The notes beneath the pieces are model-generated. The model had not been told where the DNA came from. It worked only from the letters and a program-made list of their open reading frames with translations, and did not search any database. The position numbers were made by a program, and so were the translations under genes. This document shows, in pieces, positions 27,460 through 35,381 of a stretch of DNA of 35,381 nt (positions within the stretch are counted from its first letter, which is position 1; each line of letters starts with the position of its first letter). This DNA comes from Candidatus Krumholzibacteriia bacterium (GTDB lineage: Bacteria; Krumholzibacteriota; Krumholzibacteriia; Krumholzibacteriales; Krumholzibacteriaceae), in assembly GCA_025453655.1 (NCBI GenBank), contig JALOPX010000009.1:1-35381 (forward strand), in the 5' to 3' direction.

Positions 27460-28458
27460 ATGAACGGGAAAAAGATCGCAATATACGTTTCGTTGCTCCT
27501 TCCCGGAGTGGTCGGGTTCTCGTCCTGCGGCGGGGAAACGCCTTCCGGCGGCAAGGATCAATACGAGATAGACCGCACCTTCACGCGGGGCCCGGTCGAC
27601 CTGCGAGTGGCCGTCGGCAGGAAGAAGATAACGATCGCCGAGCATGTCGACCTCCTCGTCGAAACGAAGGCGAGGGACGGTTATGTCGCCGAGCTCCCGA
27701 AATTCGGCGACAAGCTCGAGCAGTTCGGGATCGTCGACTACTCCCTCGATCCTCCGAGGCTCGAGGCGGACGGCGCGGTGGTGACCAGGCGCGTCTATGA
27801 GCTCGAACCCTTTCTCTCCGGCGAATACATCATCCCGCCGATGACCGCGACCTTCAGGCAGGAGGGGGACTCCGTCCTCCACGGCGTCGAGTCGGACACG
27901 CTGAGGGTCTCCGTGCTCTCGATCCTCCCGGCGGATATGGCCGAGCTCGAGCTTAAGGACATCGCCCCCCCGGAGTCCCTCCCGGCGGGCCGGCTCTGGA
28001 TATATATCGCGGCGGCAGCCCTGGTCGCCGGAGCGGCGGCAGCACTTCTTATAATGCGGGCGCGGCGCCGCAGGGAGACCCTGGCCAGGGTACTCCCCCC
28101 CCACGAGATCGCCTTCATGAGGCTCGAGAAACTGCTGGCGGAGGGCCTGATCGATCAGAAGCGGTACGCCGAATTCACCGAGAGGGTTTCCGACATCCTG
28201 AGGCACTACATAGAGGACCGCTTCGGCCTTAAGGCTCCCGAGAGGACCACCGAGGAGTTCATCGTCGAGGCCGGGAAGGGCCTTCCGGTGGACCAGGACC
28301 GTAAAGGGATTCTGAAGGATTTCCTGACTCATTGCGACATGGTCAAGTTCGCGGCCTTCGAGCCGGGCGCGGAAGACGTGAAAAAGACCTTCGAGACATG
28401 CAGGGATTTCGTCGAAACCACGAAAACGAGGGAGGAGGCGAGCGGAGAGGCCGCCTGA
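27460..28458 (+). CDS. Bat-operon membrane protein (DUF4381/BatD-like)
   Basis: 332 aa; N-terminal signal/possible lipoprotein; Ig-like region; single TM (LWIYIAAAALVAGAAAALLIM); cytoplasmic EKLLAEGLIDQKRYAEFTERVSDILRHYIEDRFGLKAPERTTEEF. Confidence 0.65.
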   Translation: MNGKKIAIYVSLLLPGVVGFSSCGGETPSGGKDQYEIDRTFTRGPVDLRVAVGRKKITIAEHVDLLVETKARDGYVAELPKFGDKLEQFGIVDYSLDPPRLEADGAVVTRRVYELEPFLSGEYIIPPMTATFRQEGDSVLHGVESDTLRVSVLSILPADMAELELKDIAPPESLPAGRLWIYIAAAALVAGAAAALLIMRARRRRETLARVLPPHEIAFMRLEKLLAEGLIDQKRYAEFTERVSDILRHYIEDRFGLKAPERTTEEFIVEAGKGLPVDQDRKGILKDFLTHCDMVKFAAFEPGAEDVKKTFETCRDFVETTKTREEASGEAA

Positions 28459-28475
28459 CGGCCCGACCGGGGACA

Positions 28476-29540
28476 ATGATCAGATTCGCTTCGCCATGGG
28501 CCTTCCTCCTCCTTCTCGTCATCCCGGCGATCATACTTTACAAGGCGCGCAGGGGCGGCGGCGGGAGCATTAGATTTTCGTCCCTTGCGAACGCCCGCGG
28601 GGCCGGAGTGTCGGCTCGCCGAAGGCTCGCCGCGCTGCCGTTCTACATGAGGCTGGCCGTCCTGGTCCTCGTGATCACCGCCCTGGCGAGGCCCCAGACC
28701 GGGCGGGAAAAGGTGAAGGACGTCACGAAGGGCGTCGCGATGCAGATGGTGATCGACAGGTCCGGGAGCATGGGCGCCGAGATGGATTACATGGGCCGGA
28801 GGCTCAACAGGCTCGAGGTCGTGAAGAAGGTCTTCGAGGAATTTCTCGTGGGGAACGGGCAGACGCTCAAAGGGCGCCCGAACGATCTCGCCGGCATGAT
28901 CGCCTTCGCGAGGTACGCCGACACGATGGCGCCGCTCACCCTCGGCCACGGCGCGCTTATGAGGTTCCTCGAAACGGTGGACATAGTGACGCGAAGAAAC
29001 GAGGACGGCACGGCGATCGGCGACGCCATCGCCCTCGCGGCGGCAAGGCTCAAGACGGCCGAGGAGGACCTCGCAAAATTCGCTTCAGAGACCGGCGGCA
29101 GTGAATATGACATCAAGAGCAAGATAATCATCCTCCTGACCGACGGTCAGAACAACTTCGGGGAGAGATCGCCCGAGGAGGCGGCGCGTCTCGCCGCGTC
29201 GTGGGGGATAAAGATTTATACGATCGGGGTCGGGAGCGACGAGAGCGTAAGCACGGTCAGGACGCTTCTCGGCAACTTCAAGATGCCCTCGGCTAACCGG
29301 GTCGACACGAGGCCGCTCGAGGCCGTGGCCGGCATCACCGGCGGCATATTCAGGCTCGCGGAGAACGAGCAGTCCCTGAGGGAGATATACGAGGAGATCG
29401 ACCGCCTCGAAAAGAGCGAGATCGAATCGGTAAGGTACGTCGACTACAAGGAGGCCTATTTCCGGTTCGCCGTCGCGGCGCTGTGCCTTCTCGTCCTGGA
29501 AGCGATCCTTTCGACCCTCGTCTTCAGGAGGATACCCTAG
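28476..29540 (+). CDS. VWA-domain protein, BatA-like
   Basis: MIRFASPWAFLLLLVIPAIILYKARR; MIDAS VIDRSGSMGAE; ILLTDGQNNFG. Start chosen at ATG 28476, after the preceding stop. Confidence 0.88.
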   Translation: MIRFASPWAFLLLLVIPAIILYKARRGGGGSIRFSSLANARGAGVSARRRLAALPFYMRLAVLVLVITALARPQTGREKVKDVTKGVAMQMVIDRSGSMGAEMDYMGRRLNRLEVVKKVFEEFLVGNGQTLKGRPNDLAGMIAFARYADTMAPLTLGHGALMRFLETVDIVTRRNEDGTAIGDAIALAAARLKTAEEDLAKFASETGGSEYDIKSKIIILLTDGQNNFGERSPEEAARLAASWGIKIYTIGVGSDESVSTVRTLLGNFKMPSANRVDTRPLEAVAGITGGIFRLAENEQSLREIYEEIDRLEKSEIESVRYVDYKEAYFRFAVAALCLLVLEAILSTLVFRRIP

Positions 29541-29546
29541 AACGCC

Positions 29547-30560
29547 ATGCATCTGATGAACGTGAAGATGCTCCTTTTCCTCTGGCTGGTGCCGGTCCTG
29601 GCCCTTCTGTACGGCTTCGCCGCGTACAGGCGAAGGGCCGCGCTCAAGGTTTTCATAGAGGCCGGGCTCCTCGACCGCGTGTCGATGTCGGTCAATCCCG
29701 CGGGCCGGAGGATGAAGGAGATACTCGCTCTGACGGCTGTGGCGCTGGTCGTGGCGGCGCTCGCGAGGCCCGCGTGGAACCCGCGGCCTCAGACCGTGGA
29801 GCGGCGGGGGAGGGACATCCTGTTCGTGCTCGACGTTTCGAGAAGCATGATAGCGGAGGATCTCGCGCCCAACAGACTCGGTCGGGCGAAGCTCGCGATC
29901 GGGGACATGATCTCCCGCCTCGCGGGGGACCGGATCGGCCTCGTGGTCTTCGCCGGCACCGCGGCGCTGAAGTGCCCCCTGACGCTCGACTACGGATTCT
30001 TCAACCTGATGCTCGACGACGTCGACACGGAAAGCATCGCCCGCGGAGGGACGATGATCGGCGACGCCATAAGAAAGGCCATCGACGACGGCTTCGACGA
30101 CCAGGAGAAGAAATACAAGGATATAATATTGATAACGGACGGGGAGGATCACGACTCGTTCCCCGTCGAGGCGGCGGAGGAGGCGGGAAAAAGAGGGATA
30201 AGGATCATCGCCATAGGGCTGGGCGACGAGCACCAGGGGCAGAGAATACCGGTCACCGACGAGCGCGGCAACAGGGCCTTCCTGACCCACGACGGGCGGG
30301 AGGTGTGGAGCAGGCTCGACGCCGCCACGCTGAGAAAAATGGCCAACGCCACGCCGGGGGGCAGGTATCTCAACGTCGCCACCGGCACGATAGACCTCGG
30401 CGACGTCTACACGAAGCTTATTGCGGGCGAGGAGAAAAGGGACGTCGAATCGCTGACGGTCAAGCTCTACGAGGAAAAATTCCAGATATTCCTTTCGATG
30501 GCGCTCGTCGCGCTGGTCGCGGAGATGTTCATCTCGGAGAGAAGGAGGCGGGCGGCATGA
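29547..30560 (+). CDS. VWA-domain protein, BatB-like
   Basis: DILFVLDVSRSMIAEDLAPNRLGRAK; DRIGLVVFAGTAALKCPLTLDY; ILITDGEDHD. Confidence 0.9.
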   Translation: MHLMNVKMLLFLWLVPVLALLYGFAAYRRRAALKVFIEAGLLDRVSMSVNPAGRRMKEILALTAVALVVAALARPAWNPRPQTVERRGRDILFVLDVSRSMIAEDLAPNRLGRAKLAIGDMISRLAGDRIGLVVFAGTAALKCPLTLDYGFFNLMLDDVDTESIARGGTMIGDAIRKAIDDGFDDQEKKYKDIILITDGEDHDSFPVEAAEEAGKRGIRIIAIGLGDEHQGQRIPVTDERGNRAFLTHDGREVWSRLDAATLRKMANATPGGRYLNVATGTIDLGDVYTKLIAGEEKRDVESLTVKLYEEKFQIFLSMALVALVAEMFISERRRRAA

Positions 30561-31696
30561 GGAAAACAGCGCTCATCCCGTGCGCCTTCGCTGCGGCTAT
30601 TCTGCTGGCCGCTCCGCCGGGGCGCGTTCTCGCAGCCTCGGCCGGAAGCCTGATCGCGAAGGGGAACAAGAGCTACAAGGCCGGCGAGCTGGACAGGGCG
30701 GCGGAGTATTACGGGAAGGCCTCCGTGAAACTTCCCGAATCCCCGGTCGTCGCCTTCAATCTCGGCGACGTGCAGTACAAGCAGGGGGATTTGGAGAAGG
30801 CGAGGGCCTCCTTCGCCGACGCGGCGCTCAAATCGAAGGACCTCGGGCTCGAAGCCAGGGCCTGGTACAACTCGGGCAACTGCGCATTCGCCCAGGGGCA
30901 GAGGCAGGCGGACAGCGACATCGAGAAGGCGATGGCGTATTACAGGGAGGCCGTTGAATTCTACGCGACGGCCCTTGAAAAGGATCCGGAACTCGGAGAC
31001 GCCGCCCACAACATGGAAATAACGCGGCTCGTGATAAAGGATCTTCTCGACAAGCTTCAGAGGCAGAAGGAGCAGATGGAGCAGCAGCAGGAGCAGATGA
31101 AGGAGGTCGTCGATTCGCTTCTCGCGGCGATGGACAGGCAGCAAGAGGTCATGGACCGGACAGGCGAGCTCGCCGCTGATCCGGGGAAGGGCTCTTCGCG
31201 GTGGGATGACGCGGCCGATCGTGCCGGAGACTCGCAGAGGAAGGTGAAGGACTCGACGTCGAAGGTTCGTGATAAGCTCGATTCCCTCTTCCCGGGCGAA
31301 AAGCCGCAACCGGTGGAGCAGGCTTCATCTCACCTTGACACGGCAGCGGCGAGGCAGGATGATGCCCGCAGGAACCTCTCTGAAAGATCGGCGGAGCGGG
31401 CCGGCGACAGACAGGAAGAAGCGCTCGACCAGATGCAGAAGGCGCTCGAGCTGCTCGCGAAGGGGGAAGGCGGGGACAAGGGGCAACAAAAGGAAAAGGA
31501 CGGGCAGCAGGAGCAGAAGCAGCCGAAAAACGAAGATCAGCAGAATCAGCAGGAACAGCCCGGGAAGCAGGATCAACAGCAGATGAAGGCGAGAAACGAG
31601 ACGGCCAGGGCGATCCTCCAGGAAGAGAAGGATAACAGGAAGAAGCGCAGGGAGGAGGCGTCGGGCGGGTACAGGAAGGTGGACAGGGACTGGTAG
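30557..31696 (+). CDS. BatC-like TPR protein with Q/K/E-rich C-terminus
   Basis: Start MRKTALIPCAFAAAILLAAPPGRVLAA (ATGA overlap with the upstream stop); TPRs; C-terminal GQQKEKDGQQEQKQPKNEDQQNQQEQPGKQDQQQ. Confidence 0.82.
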   Translation: MRKTALIPCAFAAAILLAAPPGRVLAASAGSLIAKGNKSYKAGELDRAAEYYGKASVKLPESPVVAFNLGDVQYKQGDLEKARASFADAALKSKDLGLEARAWYNSGNCAFAQGQRQADSDIEKAMAYYREAVEFYATALEKDPELGDAAHNMEITRLVIKDLLDKLQRQKEQMEQQQEQMKEVVDSLLAAMDRQQEVMDRTGELAADPGKGSSRWDDAADRAGDSQRKVKDSTSKVRDKLDSLFPGEKPQPVEQASSHLDTAAARQDDARRNLSERSAERAGDRQEEALDQMQKALELLAKGEGGDKGQQKEKDGQQEQKQPKNEDQQNQQEQPGKQDQQQMKARNETARAILQEEKDNRKKRREEASGGYRKVDRDW

Positions 31697-31717
31697 GGTT
31701 CGATTTCAGGCGTTATC

Positions 31718-33682
31718 ATGACGAAGGCGATACAAATGACCCGGTCAATAAATGACACAAAGCGCGCGGACGGCAGACGGGGCTTTCTTCCGGGAACCGC
31801 GCAGGCGCGCGCCCGGGCGGCGGGCCTTCCCGCCGTCCGAATAGGCATCGTGGCGTTCCTTCTCGCCGTTTCCCTCGCCGGCGCGGCGCCCGCGTCGGAC
31901 GTGCGCGTCATCACGAACGTCGAGTCGCGCGACGTCTACGTCGGGGAATCCTTCCTGATGCAGATAACGATAGACGGCTCGAGCGAGGCGTCGGAGCCCG
32001 ATTTCTCCGCGGCCGACGGATTTATCGTGGAATATCTCGGGGGATCGAACAACTCGAGCGAGTCGATTTCGATAATAAACGGAAGGGTCCAGAGACAGGT
32101 GCACAAGGGCTTCGTCTTCACCTACAAGCTCACGCCCCAAAGGCAGGGGCGCCTCCTGATCCCGGCCGTCGACATAGACGTGGGGGGGACGGTATTCAAG
32201 TCCGATCCCGTTGCGATATCGGTCAAGAAGCCGGAGGAATCGGAGGATTTCAAGCTCAGGATCGCCCTGTCGAGGGAAACATGCTACGTCGGAGAGCCGG
32301 TCGTGTTGAGCGTCGTCTGGTACCTGAGGCGCGACGTCGAGAGTTTCAATTTCACGGCTCCGGTCCTCGACACGGGAGCCTTCGATTTCGAGGTCCCGGA
32401 GGTGAAGATTGACCCGGCCAAAAAATATTTCAGGATACCGATCGCGAACGGCGAGGTCATTGCGGAGAAGGGCGAGGGGATGCTGGACGGCGAGAGTTTC
32501 GTGACCCTGACATTCAGGCTCGCGTTGATTCCGAGGAAGGCCGGCCGATTCGATATCCCGGAGTTCATAGTGGCGTGCGAGTCCGGCACAGGCATCCGCA
32601 GCCAGCGCGATTTCTTCAACGATTTCTTTTCCGACAATTACAACGGGAGGTGGAGGGGGACGCTGAAGAAATTCGTCGTCCCGTCCAACGCGCTGAGCCT
32701 CGCCGTCAAAAACCTGCCCGTCGAGGGAAGGCCGGAAGGGTTCGCCGGTCATGTGGGCGAACTGAGGATCTCGGCGAAAGCGGAACCGGTCGAGGTGAAC
32801 GTGGGCGATCCGATTACCCTTTCGATAACCCTAGAGGGCCCGGACTATCTCGGCAAGGTCGAGCTCCCACCACTGTCGGAGCAGGAGAGCATAACGGAGA
32901 ATTTCAAGGTGCCCGACGATATGGCGGACGGCAGGATCGAAGGCAGGAAAAAGATATTCACCCAGACGCTCAGGGCGAAAAGCGCCGACGTCACCGCCAT
33001 CCCGCCGATCAGGATCTCATATTTCGACACGCAAAAGGGAAAATACGTCATCGCCTCCTCGGAGCCGATACCGTTGACCGTTCACGCGACGAGGGTCGTG
33101 ACCGCCGTGGACGCCGAGGGGATCACGCCGGCGTCGACGGGCTCCCCGCTGGAGAAATGGAAAGAGGGGATAGCGTACAACTACGAGGGCCCCCATTTGC
33201 TCGTGTCGCGCGAGACGGGAATGGACGCGGCTGCTTCGGGTCGGGGCGGGCTGATCCTTCTCGTCCTCCCGCCGCTCGTCTTCGCGGGGGCGGCGGCTGC
33301 GAGAACGGCCGCGAGAAGAAGATCGTCAGATCCCGCCGGGGCCAGGGCGAGGGGGGCGCTGAAGCGGCTCGAGAAATCCGTCCACGCGCTCTCGGGGAAA
33401 AAAGGGCTTTCCGAGAAGGAATTCAGCCAGGAGGCCCTCGAGCTTCTCAAGGGGTACATGGGCGACAGGCTCGGCCGGAGCGGCGCCTCGCTCACGGCGG
33501 CGGAGGCCGGCGTAATGCTGAAGAACGCCGGCGTCGAGCCGGATCTCGCCGGGCTCGTCCGCGAGGTCTTCGAGACCTGCGAGATGTGGGCGTACGCGGG
33601 GCACACAGGCGCCGGGGATTCGAGGGAGAAGCTTCTCTCCGGGATCCGCGAGGCGGCCCGAAAGCTGGATAAAAGGATATGA
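31718..33682 (+). CDS. BatD-like (oxygen tolerance family) membrane protein
   Basis: 654 aa; ESRDVYVGESFLMQITIDG...EPDFSAADGFIVEYLGGSNNSSESISIINGR; C-terminal TM and cytoplasmic helical domain. Confidence 0.85.
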   Translation: MTKAIQMTRSINDTKRADGRRGFLPGTAQARARAAGLPAVRIGIVAFLLAVSLAGAAPASDVRVITNVESRDVYVGESFLMQITIDGSSEASEPDFSAADGFIVEYLGGSNNSSESISIINGRVQRQVHKGFVFTYKLTPQRQGRLLIPAVDIDVGGTVFKSDPVAISVKKPEESEDFKLRIALSRETCYVGEPVVLSVVWYLRRDVESFNFTAPVLDTGAFDFEVPEVKIDPAKKYFRIPIANGEVIAEKGEGMLDGESFVTLTFRLALIPRKAGRFDIPEFIVACESGTGIRSQRDFFNDFFSDNYNGRWRGTLKKFVVPSNALSLAVKNLPVEGRPEGFAGHVGELRISAKAEPVEVNVGDPITLSITLEGPDYLGKVELPPLSEQESITENFKVPDDMADGRIEGRKKIFTQTLRAKSADVTAIPPIRISYFDTQKGKYVIASSEPIPLTVHATRVVTAVDAEGITPASTGSPLEKWKEGIAYNYEGPHLLVSRETGMDAAASGRGGLILLVLPPLVFAGAAAARTAARRRSSDPAGARARGALKRLEKSVHALSGKKGLSEKEFSQEALELLKGYMGDRLGRSGASLTAAEAGVMLKNAGVEPDLAGLVREVFETCEMWAYAGHTGAGDSREKLLSGIREAARKLDKRI

Positions 33683-34617
33683 CGATATTCAAGGCAAAGA
33701 ATGCGATAAAGACGATCCTGCTCGCGACTGAAACGGGGAGCCGCCCGCTCGTTGCGATGTCACAGAGAACCGTTGCCGCGGCCGCCGCCGCAATCGCCGC
33801 GATTTTCCTGATTGCGGGCCCGGCGCAGGAATTGACGGCGGGCGAGGCCGTAAGGGGATCGGGCGCCGCGAGCGCCGGGTTGAGCGAATACCTCAACCGG
33901 GGCGAGAGCGCGTTTCGCGCCGCCATGGAGCTCGACAACTCCGATCCCGAAGCCGCCCGGGATCATTACCGGAAGGCCATCATGAATTTCGAGCTGATAA
34001 CGCGCGAAGGGGGGATCCGAAACGGCGAGCTTTATTACAACATCGGGAACGCGTGGTTCAGGCTCGGGGACACGGGCCGGGCGATCCTGAACTACAGGCG
34101 GGCCGCTCTCTATCGCCCCGGCGACCGGAATCTCGCGCAGAACCTCGAATTCGCGAGAAGCAGGCGGTCGAGCAGCATCGAGGCGGCCGAGAGGGACAGA
34201 GTCTTCAAGACGCTGTTTTTCCTTCACTACGACATACCTTCGAGGATAAGGCTGGCGATTTTTATAGTCTCGTTCGCCCTTGCGTGGGCGGCGGCGACGG
34301 CATATCTATTCTTCAGGAAAAGCTGGGTGAGGTCGCTCATCATCGTATCCGCGATTTCGTGCGCGGTTTTCTTCGCCTCGCTGGCCGTCGAAAGATCGGG
34401 GTGGACGAGAAAGCCCCCGGGCGTGATGATCGCCGACGGCGCGATCGCCCGAAAGGGGGACGCCGAAACCTACCAGCCGACCTTCACCGAGCCTCTTTCC
34501 CCGGGAACGGAGTTCAGGCTCGTCGAAAGAAGAGCCGACTGGTGGCAGATAGAGCTCGAAGATGGAACAAGGTGCTGGGTGCCGTCGAACGCCGGCGAAC
34601 TCGTAGTCAACTGGTGA
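33679..34617 (+). CDS. BatE-like TPR protein with C-terminal SH3-like domain
   Basis: NGELYYNIGNAWFRLGDTGRAILNYRRAALYRPGDRNLAQNL; two TM segments; C-terminal SH3-like GTEFRLVERRADWWQIELEDGTRCWVPSNAGELV; ATGA overlap with batD-like gene. Confidence 0.83.
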   Translation: MTIFKAKNAIKTILLATETGSRPLVAMSQRTVAAAAAAIAAIFLIAGPAQELTAGEAVRGSGAASAGLSEYLNRGESAFRAAMELDNSDPEAARDHYRKAIMNFELITREGGIRNGELYYNIGNAWFRLGDTGRAILNYRRAALYRPGDRNLAQNLEFARSRRSSSIEAAERDRVFKTLFFLHYDIPSRIRLAIFIVSFALAWAAATAYLFFRKSWVRSLIIVSAISCAVFFASLAVERSGWTRKPPGVMIADGAIARKGDAETYQPTFTEPLSPGTEFRLVERRADWWQIELEDGTRCWVPSNAGELVVNW

Positions 34618-34715
34618 GGTGCGGGGGGACAGCCGGGAGATGTGCTGAAAAACGGCCCGGGAAAAATCGACCCGGATAATCCGGATCCGATGAAATCAGA
34701 AAGGGATGGTGACTC

Positions 34716-35381
34716 ATGAAAACCTGCCGCATCGCGATTGTCGTCGCCTGTATCGCCGCTATTTCCGCCCTGTCCCCCGCGAAGGCGCCGGCGGGTGACC
34801 GGCAGGGGCTTGGCAAGACGGCGCTCGGAGAGATAAAAGGCTCCTTCCCCGCCGACCCGGCGAACAGGGCCCTGATGAACGCCGTATCGAACAACGATCT
34901 CAAGGATCTCTCCTACAACAGGGAGATTTACAACAGGTACAACGACATCTTCAGCGACAACGTGACGGCGAAGGGAATCACCAACCAGAAGAGCAGCGGA
35001 AGATGCTGGATGTTCGCGGCTTTTAACATGATGAGGCCCGTCGTTATCGAAAAGTTCAAGCTCGAAAGCTTCGAGTTCTCGGAGAATTACCTCTTCTTCT
35101 GGGACAAGCTCGAGAAGGCGAACACATTCCTCGGCGCCGTCATAGAGACCGCCGGGAGGGACATAGACGACAGGGAGCTGCAGGCGCTTCTCGTCTCGCC
35201 GGTCCCGGACGGAGGATGGTGGAACTACGCCGTCGATCTCATAGACAAGTACGGAGTGGTCCCGAAGGAATTCAGCCAGGAGACGAAGCACACAAGCTCG
35301 ACGGGAAGGATGAACGCGGTTCTGGATCGGATGGCGAGGGCCGACGCGGCGGAGCTGAGGAAAATGGCCGCCGGCGGCGCG
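34716..35381 (+). CDS. Secreted C1B cysteine peptidase (bleomycin hydrolase/PepC-like), partial, runs off the window
   Basis: Open frame to the window end (222 codons); signal peptide MKTCRIAIVVACIAAISALSPAKAPAG; active-site motif ITNQKSSGRCWMFAAFNMMRP; FSENYLFFWDKLEKAN. Confidence 0.85.
   Translation, partial: MKTCRIAIVVACIAAISALSPAKAPAGDRQGLGKTALGEIKGSFPADPANRALMNAVSNNDLKDLSYNREIYNRYNDIFSDNVTAKGITNQKSSGRCWMFAAFNMMRPVVIEKFKLESFEFSENYLFFWDKLEKANTFLGAVIETAGRDIDDRELQALLVSPVPDGGWWNYAVDLIDKYGVVPKEFSQETKHTSSTGRMNAVLDRMARADAAELRKMAAGGA

Noticed and set aside
29483-30556. Long N-terminal extension of the BatC-like ORF over the BatB-like gene
   Set aside because: Overlaps a confident VWA gene; signal peptide and ATGA coupling place the start at 30557.

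Overview
35.4 kb window of GC-rich bacterial chromosome. The FlgD-like/T9SS-type C-terminal sorting domain and heavy AGG/ATA codon use suggest an FCB-group or candidate-phylum lineage; this taxonomy is inference. Order along the window: (1) a candidate ~185-nt structured ncRNA at the left edge; (2) an outer-membrane beta-barrel-like protein and a lipoprotein; (3) an M20 PepD-type dipeptidase; (4) a compact tryptophan locus of tRNA-Trp(CCA), trpS and a tryptophanase-family lyase; (5) a GAF-PAS histidine kinase and a convergent PhzF-family protein; (6) a complete 10-gene chemosensory cluster (cheR-mcp-cheW-cheD-cheB-cheA-cheC-cheY-TPR-DUF4388/TPR) behind a candidate sigma54 promoter; (7) an EamA transporter; (8) a secreted papain-family protease with beta-helix repeats and a C-terminal sorting domain; (9) a 9-gene MoxR/DUF58/Bat (aerotolerance-type) operon with an unusual embedded SurA-like gene; (10) the 5' part of a signal-peptide-bearing C1B (bleomycin hydrolase/PepC-like) peptidase. 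Most promising items for follow-up: the unassigned structured RNA, and the tRNA-Trp/trpS/tryptophanase locus, where the tRNA has an atypical A73 and TrpRS carries a Cys4 motif like that of Fe-S TrpRS. All calls come from reading the sequence; no database search was run.
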